From contig CALXKS010000065.1 of the NCBI GenBank assembly GCA_944389015.1, positions 23,610 through 87,609 of the forward strand: 64,000 nucleotides of DNA, written 5' to 3'. Positions 43,195 through 51,383 of this stretch are shown one piece after another. Under the pieces are notes generated by a model that saw nothing but the letters and a program-made list of their open reading frames with translations, made no database searches and was not told where the DNA came from. Position numbers and translations under genes: made by a program. Every line of letters begins with the position of its first letter. Position 1 is the first letter of the stretch. Origin of the DNA: an uncultured Spirochaetaceae bacterium (lineage in GTDB: Bacteria; Spirochaetota; Spirochaetia; Sphaerochaetales; Sphaerochaetaceae).

Positions 43195-43478
43195 TTCTCC
43201 AGCACCATTTCCCTGTTCTTCCTGAAGCGTATATGGTGTTTTTCCGCCCATGCGATATATGCGCATGCAGGGGGAATTGAAGTAGAGAGCATCGCATGAA
43301 GAGGCGAAAGCTTATTGCACCGTTCATTGATCTGAAGACGCTGATCATAGACGGTGCATAGTTTTGTCTCCTCATCAAGATACCTGCATGGAGAGGCAAG
43401 ATCTATGATAACCTCATCAGACGTGACGGTACGCTCATAGCAGCAGAGGGCACAGCGCGCGCAGATATCATCCCACAT
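43191..43478 (-). CDS. YkgJ/YcgN-like cysteine-cluster protein
   Basis: 95 residues with cysteines C6, C9, C12, C13, C31, C41 and C54 in the CxxCxxCC...C...C...C pattern of the YkgJ/YcgN (CxxCxxCC) family, expected to bind zinc or an iron-sulfur cluster. DEETKLCTVYDQRL is the characteristic mid-region. Function unknown. Its ATG overlaps the surE stop codon (TGATG), third gene of the galactokinase-like - surE - ykgJ operon. Confidence 0.85.
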   Translation of the reverse strand: MWDDICARCALCCYERTVTSDEVIIDLASPCRYLDEETKLCTVYDQRLQINERCNKLSPLHAMLSTSIPPACAYIAWAEKHHIRFRKNREMVLEN

Positions 43479-44212
43479 CAGATAAGCCTCTCCATACCAT
43501 CTTCATCTATTGAAGGAAGACAGCTTATTATGGAGACAGAGGCCAGTCCCCTTCTGCAGACCTCGGAATCAGCAGGATATCTGCTTCCGGAGGCCTCACG
43601 GATCGTATCGCAGCCATCCATCCGCAGGATCTTCTCCCTGCCCCAATCCTTTTCGACGACGATATTATCCAGATATGCTGTGAATCCGATACCAGATGGC
43701 TCCCATCCTCCGCTGAATGATGATGGGATATTTATATTCATGAATGAGTGTCTGGGAATAACAGAAAGAAAATACTGAAGATTATCACGGACGAACTCCG
43801 CGGCCATGCCCAGGAGATCGGCTCCACCATGCTCTGCAGAGACCGCAATGGCCTTCATCCCATACATCGCCGCCTGGCGTGCAGCCGCGCATGTGCCGGA
43901 ATATATGACATCACAGGAGAGATTGTATCCATGGTTTATTCCGGAAATGACCGCATCGGGCATCTCTGCAAAGAGAGAGCACCGATGGCTATAGATTATG
44001 CAATCTGCGGGAGTCCCGGAGAAAAAGTAATGCTCTGGAGCATATTCAGATGCCCTGATCCTGCCTGTTATCGAGAAGCCATGGGATTTGCCGCTCTGCT
44101 CTGTCTCAGGAGCAGCTGCTGCTATCGAATGTCCAGCCTGTGCCAGCACACGGTCAAGGACGCACAGTCCTTCCGCCTTGTATCCATCGTCATTTGAGAG
44201 AAGTATTCTCAT
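43478..44212 (-). CDS. surE: 5'-nucleotidase SurE
   Basis: Metal-dependent nucleoside-monophosphate phosphatase involved in survival under stress. 244 residues: starts MRILLSNDDGY with the metal-binding Asp pair, then SGINHGYNLSCDVIYSGTCAAARQA, matching the SurE core SGIN.G.N...YSGT..AA, and MNINIPS. ATGA overlap with the galactokinase-like gene upstream. Its usual partner pcm (protein isoaspartate methyltransferase) is not nearby. Confidence 0.93.
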   Translation of the reverse strand: MRILLSNDDGYKAEGLCVLDRVLAQAGHSIAAAAPETEQSGKSHGFSITGRIRASEYAPEHYFFSGTPADCIIYSHRCSLFAEMPDAVISGINHGYNLSCDVIYSGTCAAARQAAMYGMKAIAVSAEHGGADLLGMAAEFVRDNLQYFLSVIPRHSFMNINIPSSFSGGWEPSGIGFTAYLDNIVVEKDWGREKILRMDGCDTIREASGSRYPADSEVCRRGLASVSIISCLPSIDEDGMERLI

Positions 44213-45378
44213 ACACTGCTGCCGATGATGACCTTTATGCTGCCAGAGGGAACATACTCGCGCATGATCGGATGGAAGCCGAAGATCCTCTCATACTCCT
44301 CCAGCTGCGCTCTGTACTGCTCCTCAGCCCCGTCCTCGATAAGAGCGACAAGCGTACCGGAGATTCCTACGGAGATTTCGGTGACACCCTTAACGCCCTG
44401 CGTCTCTATACCGCGCTTCACGAGCCAGTCGACCTCTGGAGATGTGAGCTCCGCAAGCTCTGAGAGATTCCTCTGCTCAGCTGTGAGTATCTTGCCGAGG
44501 GCAGTCGAATTGCTGCTCTTTATCGAATCAATTGACTTCTTTGCGAATGATGAATCCTCTACGACGAATGAGATTGTCCTCTTCAGATCCTCAGGCAGCG
44601 GAAGGTGGAGATTCCTTATGCCTCTTTCGGTGAGCAGCCTCAGCTTCTCTCCTCTGGGAAGGATATCCTTCATGCGCTTTGCCGCATCTATGCAGTTCTC
44701 CCTGAAGATCGTCACCTCCTCCGAGAGCTCCCCTTCAGGAAGATCGCAGTCGATGAAGTATGAGCCTACCCCGCTCCCCTTTACGAAAGGATAGTCTATT
44801 GACTCGTAATCATAGCTTTCAAGATCGAAGAATATGATCTTGCCGGGTACCGCAGTGAAGATTGTGATGAGGTCCCTGAGACGGAGCTTGTAGATTTCGG
44901 AGAACCTGTTGGTGCTGAATGCAAGCCGCACCTGTCCGTCCGCATCAAGGCCGAATCCGAAAAGAGTGTTGAGTGCGCATATAATACCGGAGACAAGAGC
45001 AGCTGTGAGGGAAGGATTATCCGCAACGGCGCTCTGCCCTTTGAATGTCATATCGAATCCTGGCAGGGGAAGCTCAGCAGAGATCACAGCCTGGCAGACA
45101 GCCTTGACTATCTGGGCCCACTTATCTTCTTTTCTCTGTCTGATGACAGCAAGCTGGAACTTCTTGCGCTCTCCGCGTGAAGCATTGAAGATACGTACGA
45201 GATTATCAGTCCTGGGTGTGATGGCAACTCTGAGTCCATGGTTATTCGTGCTTGTGATAGCGTAACCGCTGCAATATTCAGAGAACGCTCCCAGAAGCGT
45301 TGTAACCTGCGGAACCTCTACAAGTACAGCGGGCTCCGCTCCATATTCCTCAGCATGGGCTTTATCAATGCCGTCCAT
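44209..45378 (-). CDS. Degenerate galactokinase-like GHMP protein
   Basis: 389 residues with the order and length of galactokinase but altered signatures. Where GalK has GEHTDYN, this has GAFSEYCSGY (30-39). The phosphate-binding loop, normally GLSSSA-like, reads GQSAVADNPSLTAAL (about 114-127). The catalytic Asp region (normally CGxMDQ) reads KLRLRDLITIF, so an Asp may survive. The C-terminal GHMP fold is recognisable (TEISVGISGTLVALIEDG, then a helix and a beta ending). I infer loss or change of kinase activity; a regulatory or sugar-binding role is possible. Of two in-frame ATGs (45384 and 45378) the second is better spaced from AGGTGG. First gene of the operon with surE. Confidence 0.7.
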   Translation of the reverse strand: MDGIDKAHAEEYGAEPAVLVEVPQVTTLLGAFSEYCSGYAITSTNNHGLRVAITPRTDNLVRIFNASRGERKKFQLAVIRQRKEDKWAQIVKAVCQAVISAELPLPGFDMTFKGQSAVADNPSLTAALVSGIICALNTLFGFGLDADGQVRLAFSTNRFSEIYKLRLRDLITIFTAVPGKIIFFDLESYDYESIDYPFVKGSGVGSYFIDCDLPEGELSEEVTIFRENCIDAAKRMKDILPRGEKLRLLTERGIRNLHLPLPEDLKRTISFVVEDSSFAKKSIDSIKSSNSTALGKILTAEQRNLSELAELTSPEVDWLVKRGIETQGVKGVTEISVGISGTLVALIEDGAEEQYRAQLEEYERIFGFHPIMREYVPSGSIKVIIGSSV

Positions 45379-45401
45379 CTGCATCCCACCTTTCTGGGGG
45401 A

Positions 45402-45430
45402 ATTATATAAAACAGAGAGATATACTGCAA
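45402..45430 (-). promoter_or_regulatory. Promoter of the galactokinase-like - surE operon
   Basis: Minus strand TTGCAG (45425-45430), 17-base spacer, TATAAT (45402-45407). Confidence 0.75.
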
Positions 45431-45443
45431 GTACGCCATATTT

Positions 45444-45470
45444 AACAGAAAAGCCGGGAAAAATCCCGGC
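45444..45470 (-). terminator. Rho-independent terminator after rpmE
   Basis: Minus strand stem GCCGGGA/TCCCGGC (7 bp) with loop TTTT at 45453-45470, followed by TTTTCTG. Ends the rho-rpmE transcript just before the next promoter. Confidence 0.88.
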
Positions 45471-45490
45471 CAGAATCATCAGCGTACAGC

Positions 45491-45697
45491 TTATTTTGCT
45501 GTTCTGTTGTATCTCTTGTTGAAGCGCTCAACTCTTCCAGTTGTATCAACAAGCTTCTGTGTTCCTGTAAAGAACGGGTGGCATGCCGAGCAGATTTCAA
45601 CATGCAGATTCTTTGCAGTGGACTTTGTCTTGATCACATTGCCGCAAGAGCAATGGATTTCCTGTAGCTGGTAATCAGGGTGGATATCCTTCTTCAT
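45491..45697 (-). CDS. rpmE: 50S ribosomal protein L31
   Basis: 68 residues, zinc-binding (C+) form with C16, C18 (CSC) and C36, C39 (CSAC). It starts MKKDIHPDY and has the [20 protein letters not shown] core. GGAGGAAGG precedes the ATG. Downstream of rho and followed by a strong terminator. Carrying the zinc forms of both L31 and L32 suggests no zinc-sparing pressure at these loci. Confidence 0.96.
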   Translation of the reverse strand: MKKDIHPDYQLQEIHCSCGNVIKTKSTAKNLHVEICSACHPFFTGTQKLVDTTGRVERFNKRYNRTAK

Positions 45698-45750
45698 ATT
45701 CCTTCCTCCGGTCTATCGAATATATCGTCTGCTTTCACAGACAAGAGATT

Positions 45751-47541
45751 TCACATCATCCTCGCCGGTGCATTCATCGAGTCGAGGAACTCCTTATTGT
45801 TGTTCGTTTTCCGCATCTTGTCAATGATGCTTACAGACATGTCCATATCATCAAGATTCCCGAATGCAGTACGTAGGAGATAGATCCTGGATCTCACATC
45901 CTCGGCAAGGAGAAGATCATCACGCCTTGTTCCGGACTTCTTGATGTTTATCGCCGGGAAGCGGCGGTTATCAGCCATCTTGCGGTCAAGGACTATCTCA
46001 TTGTTTCCAGTACCTTTGAACTCCTCGAATATGACTTCATCCATTCTCGATCCTGTCTCGATAAGCGCTGTCGAGATGATGGTCAGCGATCCACCCTCCT
46101 CGATATTCCTCGCAGCTCCGAAGAATCTCTTGGGCTTATGCAGGGCATTGGAATCAACACCACCGGAAAGGATCTTACCGGAAGCGGGAACAGTCTGGTT
46201 GTATGCACGGGCAAGCCTTGTTATGGAATCAAGGAGAATCACGACATCCTTCTTATATTCCACAAGTCTCTTTGCCTTCTCTATTACCATCTCCGCAACC
46301 TGGACATGGTGCTGGGCCTGTTCATCGAATGTGGATGCGATGACCTCTGCCTTGACATTCCTCTCCATATCAGTGACCTCTTCAGGACGCTCATCTACGA
46401 GAAGAACAATAAGCACGACCTCCGGATGATTTGCAGTGATTGCATTTGCGATCTTCTGCATGAGAACTGTCTTACCGGTTCTTGGAGGTGCGACGATCAG
46501 GGATCTCTGGCCCTTTCCGATCGGACAGAACAGATCGACTACACGTGTTGAGAGATCCGCGCTTCCATCCTCAGGGATCACCTCGAGATGGAGCCTCTCA
46601 TCGGGGAATATAGGAGTAAGAGAATCGAAAGGAGCACGGACCTTGGCCATTCTTGGCTCTTCGTTGTTCACCTTGAGAACGCGTATCACAGCTGCGCTCT
46701 TCTCCCCTTCGCGAGGTGCACGTATCTGGGCATAGACGAAATCTCCGGTCTTAAGCCCAACGGCCTTTATGATCGAAGACGGCACATATACATCCTCTGT
46801 TCCTGCAAGATAGTTGTTGACAGCATATCTTATATAGCCGAAACTGCCTTCCTGCAGAATCTCAAGAACGCCCTCTACAAGAAGCGCACCGCCAGCCGCG
46901 GAATGGAGCCTCAGCATCTTCGCTATGAGATCCTGCTTCCTTGAATCGAAGATGACATCCTCAGGGATACCTGCTTCCCTTGCCCTGTCTCTGAGCGCAT
47001 CAAGGTGGAGAGCCGTAAGAACGGATATGAAAAGCTGCGGAGCATCCGGATGCTCGTCGAGATTGACCTCAGGAGGATAATCCTCCTTCCTGTTCCTGTT
47101 ATTGTTCCGCATATGCTTGTCACGGCGGTTCTGGCGATAGCCGTTCCTGTCAAAACGCTCTTCACGGCCGCGCTGTGCGCCCTCCTCGCCCTCTTCACCG
47201 CTCTCCTCAGAAACGGTCTCAGGCACAGAAATCTCTGCTGTCTCCACCATTTCTGCCGGTGTCTCAGATACGGGCATCTCCTCTGAAACTGTCTCCTGTA
47301 CGGGCTCCTCCAGAACGGGCTCTGATGATTCCGGGAGATTCTCTGCAGGCACCTGTGCTTTCACAGTAACTCTCGGTTTTCTTTTTATCGTAACGCGCTT
47401 AGGAGCACTCTCGCCCCCCTCTGCGGGTCTTGTCTTCCTTGGTCTTCCTGGTCTTCTTCTGGCTGGAGCTGCTTCCTTTGCAGGATTATCCTGTACGGGA
47501 ACCTCAGCTTCCACAGCATTGTCAAATAAATCATCTGACAT
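45751..47541 (-). CDS. rho: Transcription termination factor Rho with long disordered N-terminal insertion
   Basis: 596 residues versus about 420 in Escherichia coli. The C-terminal 430 residues are a standard Rho: cold-shock-like RNA-binding domain ([33 protein letters not shown]), Walker A APPRTGKT with Lys at about 357, Walker B-type [16 protein letters not shown], and the Q/R loops ([21 protein letters not shown]). The N-terminal about 165 residues are low complexity: an AT-hook-like RRRPGRPRK (29-37), basic [14 protein letters not shown], a long Glu/Pro/Val/Thr acidic run, then an Arg/Asn-rich stretch ([21 protein letters not shown]). The N-terminal helix bundle follows this. GGAG precedes the ATG. 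Co-transcribed with rpmE. Confidence 0.97.
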   Translation of the reverse strand: MSDDLFDNAVEAEVPVQDNPAKEAAPARRRPGRPRKTRPAEGGESAPKRVTIKRKPRVTVKAQVPAENLPESSEPVLEEPVQETVSEEMPVSETPAEMVETAEISVPETVSEESGEEGEEGAQRGREERFDRNGYRQNRRDKHMRNNNRNRKEDYPPEVNLDEHPDAPQLFISVLTALHLDALRDRAREAGIPEDVIFDSRKQDLIAKMLRLHSAAGGALLVEGVLEILQEGSFGYIRYAVNNYLAGTEDVYVPSSIIKAVGLKTGDFVYAQIRAPREGEKSAAVIRVLKVNNEEPRMAKVRAPFDSLTPIFPDERLHLEVIPEDGSADLSTRVVDLFCPIGKGQRSLIVAPPRTGKTVLMQKIANAITANHPEVVLIVLLVDERPEEVTDMERNVKAEVIASTFDEQAQHHVQVAEMVIEKAKRLVEYKKDVVILLDSITRLARAYNQTVPASGKILSGGVDSNALHKPKRFFGAARNIEEGGSLTIISTALIETGSRMDEVIFEEFKGTGNNEIVLDRKMADNRRFPAINIKKSGTRRDDLLLAEDVRSRIYLLRTAFGNLDDMDMSVSIIDKMRKTNNNKEFLDSMNAPARMM

Positions 47542-47615
47542 TGATAATTCTCCGGGTTATTTCAGTTAAAAGAATTTGGGACGCCTTCAATGAAAGGCCT
47601 GAACGATATAGCTGT

Positions 47616-47644
47616 ATGTTAAGCCGTTAGCCAATCATAGTCAA
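47616..47644 (-). promoter_or_regulatory. Promoter of rho-rpmE
   Basis: Minus strand TTGACT (47639-47644), 17-base spacer, TAACAT (47616-47621). Gives a leader of about 70 bases; Rho genes are often autoregulated through such leaders. The -35 abuts the hairpin after cinA. Confidence 0.65.
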
Positions 47645-47645
47645 C

Positions 47646-47664
47646 GGGCGGAGAGCTTCCGCCC
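47646..47664 (-). terminator. GC-rich hairpin after cinA
   Basis: 6-bp stem GGGCGG/CCGCCC with a seven-base loop, six bases after the cinA stop codon, but no T-run on either side. Possibly a processing barrier or part of Rho-dependent termination. Confidence 0.4.
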
Positions 47665-47669
47665 ATAAC

Positions 47670-48908
47670 TCATAGATAGTTCCACGATGAGACGATCTCT
47701 GAAGGGCTTCTTCCTTCAATATACATTGCAAGCAGGATGAATGCCGCAGCTGCTGCACGGCGCCTTACAGATGCTCTTCCCCATGATATGAACTTAAGCA
47801 TGATGCTCTCACTCTTCCTGTCCTTTCCTGCAAAGCCGATATATACAGTCCCGACAGGCTTATTCTCATCCTCATCGGGGCCCGCGACTCCTGTGATGGA
47901 GAAGGAGTAATCAGAACCCATGATCCGTCTGACACCCTCAGCCATGGAGAGTGCACACTCCCCGGATACCGTACCATGCTTCTCTATTATGGAGGCAGGA
48001 ACCCCAAGGACATTCTCCTTAGCGGAGGCTGCATAGGAAGTGACAGCACCAAGCATGAATGACGATGAACCTGGGCGTTCGGTAAGGAGGGAGGAAGCCA
48101 GCCCGCCTGTACAGCTCTCAGCTGCCGAAACAGTAGCCTTCCGTTCGGTCAGCGCGCTGATGAGAATCGTAAGAGGATCAGTGTCCCCATCGACAACGCG
48201 TCCTTCTCCCAGCTTCGATCTGAGCCTTGCAATAGCTTCCCCGCGCTCTCTGGCCGTTTTCCCTGAAACATACAATGAGATTCTGTAGTCCTGGAATCTC
48301 GTTCCCCAATCAAGATCAGGATCAATTCCCTCATAGAGCTCCTCGAGCTTTGCCTCTGCCGTGATGAATGTTGAATACTCATCGCGCTCTGCATCGGGAA
48401 GGTCGAGCTTCTTCCTGATAAGAGGGAGAACTGAATCATAGAGCATAGGCTCAAGCTCCCTGGGAGGTCCAGGCAGACAGACTATCAGACAGGAGCCTGC
48501 ATAACCATAGAAACCAGGCGCTGTGCCATTGCCATTGGGGATGGCCGTAAAACCCTCGGGGATCATGGCCTGCTTCTCATTCGGCCCATAAGCACGCTCG
48601 CCAAGCTTTGCGACAAGCGTCTTCCAGCTCTCCTCATCGCGTACGAGAGGATGTCCGGAAGCATCTGCTATGACACGGCGGGTCATGTCATCCGTAGTTG
48701 GACCAAGGCCTCCCGTTATCATCACAAGACCTGAGCGGGCGATCTCGGACTCAAGGACTCTCTCGATGCTGCCATCATCCGGAAGTATCTCAAACAGCGA
48801 TACATGCACACCGAGATGGGTAAGCTCACGGCTTATCATAGGACCATTCTTATCCTGGATGATGCCTCTGGTAAGCTCTGTACCGATCATTATGAGACTA
48901 GCGTTCAT
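47670..48908 (-). CDS. cinA: CinA: competence/damage-inducible protein, nicotinamide-nucleotide amidase
   Basis: 412 residues. N-terminal MoCF-like domain (ASLIMIGTELTRGIIQDKN, VMITGGLGPTTDDMTR), a linker domain, and the C-terminal NMN-deamidase domain (VSAAESCTGGLASSLLTE, GVAGPDEDENKPVGTVYIG). It recycles pyridine nucleotides by deamidating NMN. AAGGAG precedes the ATG, which lies within the last codons of lnt (11-base overlap). Last gene of the rpsT - HU - lnt - cinA operon. Confidence 0.94.
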   Translation of the reverse strand: MNASLIMIGTELTRGIIQDKNGPMISRELTHLGVHVSLFEILPDDGSIERVLESEIARSGLVMITGGLGPTTDDMTRRVIADASGHPLVRDEESWKTLVAKLGERAYGPNEKQAMIPEGFTAIPNGNGTAPGFYGYAGSCLIVCLPGPPRELEPMLYDSVLPLIRKKLDLPDAERDEYSTFITAEAKLEELYEGIDPDLDWGTRFQDYRISLYVSGKTARERGEAIARLRSKLGEGRVVDGDTDPLTILISALTERKATVSAAESCTGGLASSLLTERPGSSSFMLGAVTSYAASAKENVLGVPASIIEKHGTVSGECALSMAEGVRRIMGSDYSFSITGVAGPDEDENKPVGTVYIGFAGKDRKSESIMLKFISWGRASVRRRAAAAAFILLAMYIEGRSPSEIVSSWNYL

Positions 48909-50574
48909 TCTTACGCTCCTTAACAGCCCTTATGATTCTCAGCACTGCACCGATTGCAAGAATGGCGTAGGATGCATACACCGCTATATGGGCAAAGAGA
49001 TCGATATGGCTGGAATAGAATGTCACAGGATTATCCTCATAGATCGGAACCTCATAAAGATTCCATCCCATCGCGAACGGCTCCATCATGTCGTGGATTG
49101 TTCCTTCGGGGGTTATCAGGCAGGTGATGCCGCTATTTGTTCCGCGTATCATCGGCCTCCTTGTCTCGACTGCCCTGAAGGAAGCCATTGCGGCATGCTG
49201 CATCTCTGCGCTGACCTTCTTTGACCAGTTGTCATTCGTCATGTTGACTATGACATCAGCTCCTGCAGCAGCAAACTCCGATGATATATACCCGAATACA
49301 TCCTCGAAGCATATAGGCGTTGAGAACCTTATGCCATCGGAATTGAATACAACAGGCTCATCTCCCTGTTCCCACCAGTTGTAATCATTGGCAAGGAGGA
49401 GATTGTAAAGCCATGGAAGCTCCTTCTCGTATGGGAAGTATTCTGTAAACGGAACAAGATGCTGCTTGCGGTATGTCTCCTGGATTTTTCCATCATCGAA
49501 GAGGATTACTGTATTGTAGTCCGTCCTGTTCATGGATCCATCCTCCAGAATCGGCGGAAGTGAAGGATCCTTGATGACACCCTCAGGATTTCCCGTAACA
49601 AGAGGAACACCGAGATTGGATGCGAAATCCACGAACTCATCGACCATCTTTGCTGTGGCCTCATATCCGGTCCCCGGCTCTGAATAGTTCGTATGCCATG
49701 CAACCGATGGAACGAATGCAGTCTCGCTCCATACGACTATATCAGGATCCGAACCCTGAAGCGCTTCAAGTGTGAAGCGGCGGAGGTTGTTGAAGTTATG
49801 CAGGTATGTGGTATACCCACCCTTCCAGGAATCGTGGTTATGCTGCACTGTCGCAACGCTCCAGATCCTGTCGGGCTCCTTGCTGTTCCACTGGGTTATC
49901 CTGACAGCACCGTAGATCAGGCTGGATACCATGAGCACCGCCCAGAGTATGACGAAAGGAAGATTCGATGAAAGATATCTCCTGAACGGCACCTCGCGAT
50001 GCGATGCATAATCGGAGAGATAGCTTCCAAGGAATGCCTGTGGAAGCACTGCGAGGAATATCACCCCCCATATGCCTGTGATATCAGCGATCTGGACAAA
50101 TGGATGGAAACGGAAGAACGCATATGCGATGTTTCCATATGGGATTCCTGCGAACCAGCTCTCCGAGAGATATGCATAGGCAACCCAAATGATTGTCTGG
50201 AAAAAATACCCGAAACGCCTGAAGAATGATGAGGCGGCCTTCAGAGCAATGAAAGCAAGCATCATCTCGAAGCCTTTGATCACAGGAATGAGAAGGATGG
50301 CAAGCGCATGAAAGCTCTTGAGCCAGTAAGAGAAGAACACCTGGTAGATGAATCCGAAAAGGAAACCGAACAGCCAGACGGCTTTCCAGGATGTATGGCG
50401 TATAACGGCGAAGACCGGAATAAGGGCGATGAAAGCAACCGGCCATACACCATTGGCGGACATGAAGCCAGGAGAAGCTATCGAAAGAATAAATGCCGAG
50501 GCTACTAAAACAACAACCTCAGAACAGAATGTCCTGAGGTTACGTCCAGCCTTTATTGATGCTGTATTATCCAA
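48898..50574 (-). CDS. lnt: Apolipoprotein N-acyltransferase
   Basis: Adds the third acyl chain to lipoproteins in the inner membrane. 558 residues: N-terminal six or so transmembrane helices (about 18-225), then an extracytoplasmic nitrilase-fold domain with the catalytic triad in context: Glu in VVWSETAFVPS, Lys in YRKQHLVPFTEY, Cys in PICFEDVFG; a last C-terminal helix follows. The start appears to be TTG at 50574, five bases after the HU stop with AGGA upstream; the first ATG (codon 38) would cut the first helix. It supports full triacylation of lipoproteins such as the one at 0.8-1.6 kb. Confidence 0.94.
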   Translation of the reverse strand: MDNTASIKAGRNLRTFCSEVVVLVASAFILSIASPGFMSANGVWPVAFIALIPVFAVIRHTSWKAVWLFGFLFGFIYQVFFSYWLKSFHALAILLIPVIKGFEMMLAFIALKAASSFFRRFGYFFQTIIWVAYAYLSESWFAGIPYGNIAYAFFRFHPFVQIADITGIWGVIFLAVLPQAFLGSYLSDYASHREVPFRRYLSSNLPFVILWAVLMVSSLIYGAVRITQWNSKEPDRIWSVATVQHNHDSWKGGYTTYLHNFNNLRRFTLEALQGSDPDIVVWSETAFVPSVAWHTNYSEPGTGYEATAKMVDEFVDFASNLGVPLVTGNPEGVIKDPSLPPILEDGSMNRTDYNTVILFDDGKIQETYRKQHLVPFTEYFPYEKELPWLYNLLLANDYNWWEQGDEPVVFNSDGIRFSTPICFEDVFGYISSEFAAAGADVIVNMTNDNWSKKVSAEMQHAAMASFRAVETRRPMIRGTNSGITCLITPEGTIHDMMEPFAMGWNLYEVPIYEDNPVTFYSSHIDLFAHIAVYASYAILAIGAVLRIIRAVKERKNER

Positions 50575-50579
50575 TGTTA

Positions 50580-50894
50580 TCAGTCCTCATCAGCCGCATC
50601 TGTGATATCCCAGACAAAGTCCTTGAGCTCCTTTCCTGCGCGGAAGATAGCTACACCATGTCTGTCCACAGAGACAACGTCACCGGTCTTTGGATTGCGC
50701 GCCTTCTCCCTTCCCTTCCTGATACGGACCTCAAAGGTTCCGAAACCGCGCAGTTCTATGATCTGATTCTTCTTCAGACCATCCTTGATCTCCTCGAAAA
50801 GCTCATCAATGACCAAATGGATATCATTGCGATTGGTACCAAGCTTCTCGTGGATGCTCTCTATAATCGCAGCTTTTGTCAATTTCTGTTCCAT
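50580..50894 (-). CDS. HU/IHF-family DNA-binding protein
   Basis: 104 residues, slightly longer than the usual 90 because of an acidic tail (DITDAADED). N-terminal dimerisation helices (KAAIIESIHEKLGTNRNDIHLVIDELFEEI), then the signature GFGTFEVRIRKGREKARNPKTGD with the DNA-contacting beta arm and its conserved Pro. HU or IHF-like cannot be decided by eye. GGAGGAG precedes the ATG. Placed between rpsT and lnt; the same order exists in Treponema as I recall. Confidence 0.93.
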   Translation of the reverse strand: MEQKLTKAAIIESIHEKLGTNRNDIHLVIDELFEEIKDGLKKNQIIELRGFGTFEVRIRKGREKARNPKTGDVVSVDRHGVAIFRAGKELKDFVWDITDAADED

Positions 50895-50924
50895 AATGAC
50901 TCCTCCGGAAAAGAAATCAGCAGA

Positions 50925-51185
50925 TTAAGCCATCTTGTTGTATGCGTGGGCGAGTCTGCTCTTCTTCCTTGCAGCAGTGTTCTTATGAATGATTCCCTTG
51001 CCTGCAACTGTATCGAGTAGCTTGCAGCTGAGAGCCATAGCCTTCTCTGCCTCTGCCTTATCGCCTGATGCTACAGCTGCATCAAACTTCTTGATAGCTG
51101 TGCGTACTGTGCTTTTCGCAGCATGATTGCGAAGGCGGCGCTGAGCTTCCTGACGTTCTCTCTTCTCTGCGGACTTGTTAGCCAT
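50925..51185 (-). CDS. rpsT: 30S ribosomal protein S20
   Basis: 86-residue helical, strongly basic protein binding 16S rRNA: MANKSAEKRERQEAQRRLRN at the start, KSTVRTAIKKFDAAV and the C-terminal KGIIHKNTAARKKSRLAHAYN, all typical of S20. GGAGG lies five bases before the ATG. First gene of the operon, with a strong promoter and a structured leader. Confidence 0.95.
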   Translation of the reverse strand: MANKSAEKRERQEAQRRLRNHAAKSTVRTAIKKFDAAVASGDKAEAEKAMALSCKLLDTVAGKGIIHKNTAARKKSRLAHAYNKMA

Positions 51186-51233
51186 TTATTCCTCCAAACA
51201 TTTCTGATAAATGAAATTAATCCAAATAAATAC

Positions 51234-51250
51234 GCTGTCTCACTGACAGC
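51234..51250 (-). promoter_or_regulatory. Leader hairpin upstream of rpsT
   Basis: Stem GCTGTC/GACAGC (6 bp) with loop AGTGA, followed on the minus strand by GTATTTATTT, between the rpsT promoter and its ribosome-binding site. It may be an attenuator or S20 autoregulatory element; inferred from pairing only. Confidence 0.45.
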
Positions 51251-51261
51251 AGCGATTAAAG

Positions 51262-51290
51262 AAATTACCATAAACGGTTATGTGAGTCAA
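51262..51290 (-). promoter_or_regulatory. Promoter of rpsT - HU - lnt - cinA
   Basis: Minus strand TTGACT (51285-51290), 17-base spacer, TAATTT (51262-51267). Confidence 0.72.
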
Positions 51291-51367
51291 CACTTTATCA
51301 TGCAATACTTTACCCTTTGCAATCCGCATTCCGGGAAAACATGGAATTTCCTTTTCCGCATGACTGC

Positions 51368-51376
51368 TATTATATT
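51368..51376 (+). promoter_or_regulatory. -10 region of AI-2E permease gene 2 (leaderless type)
   Basis: TGC-TATTATATT: TATATT (51371-51376) ends seven bases before the ATG at 51384. No Shine-Dalgarno site. Confidence 0.5.
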
Positions 51377-51383
51377 ATTCCAC

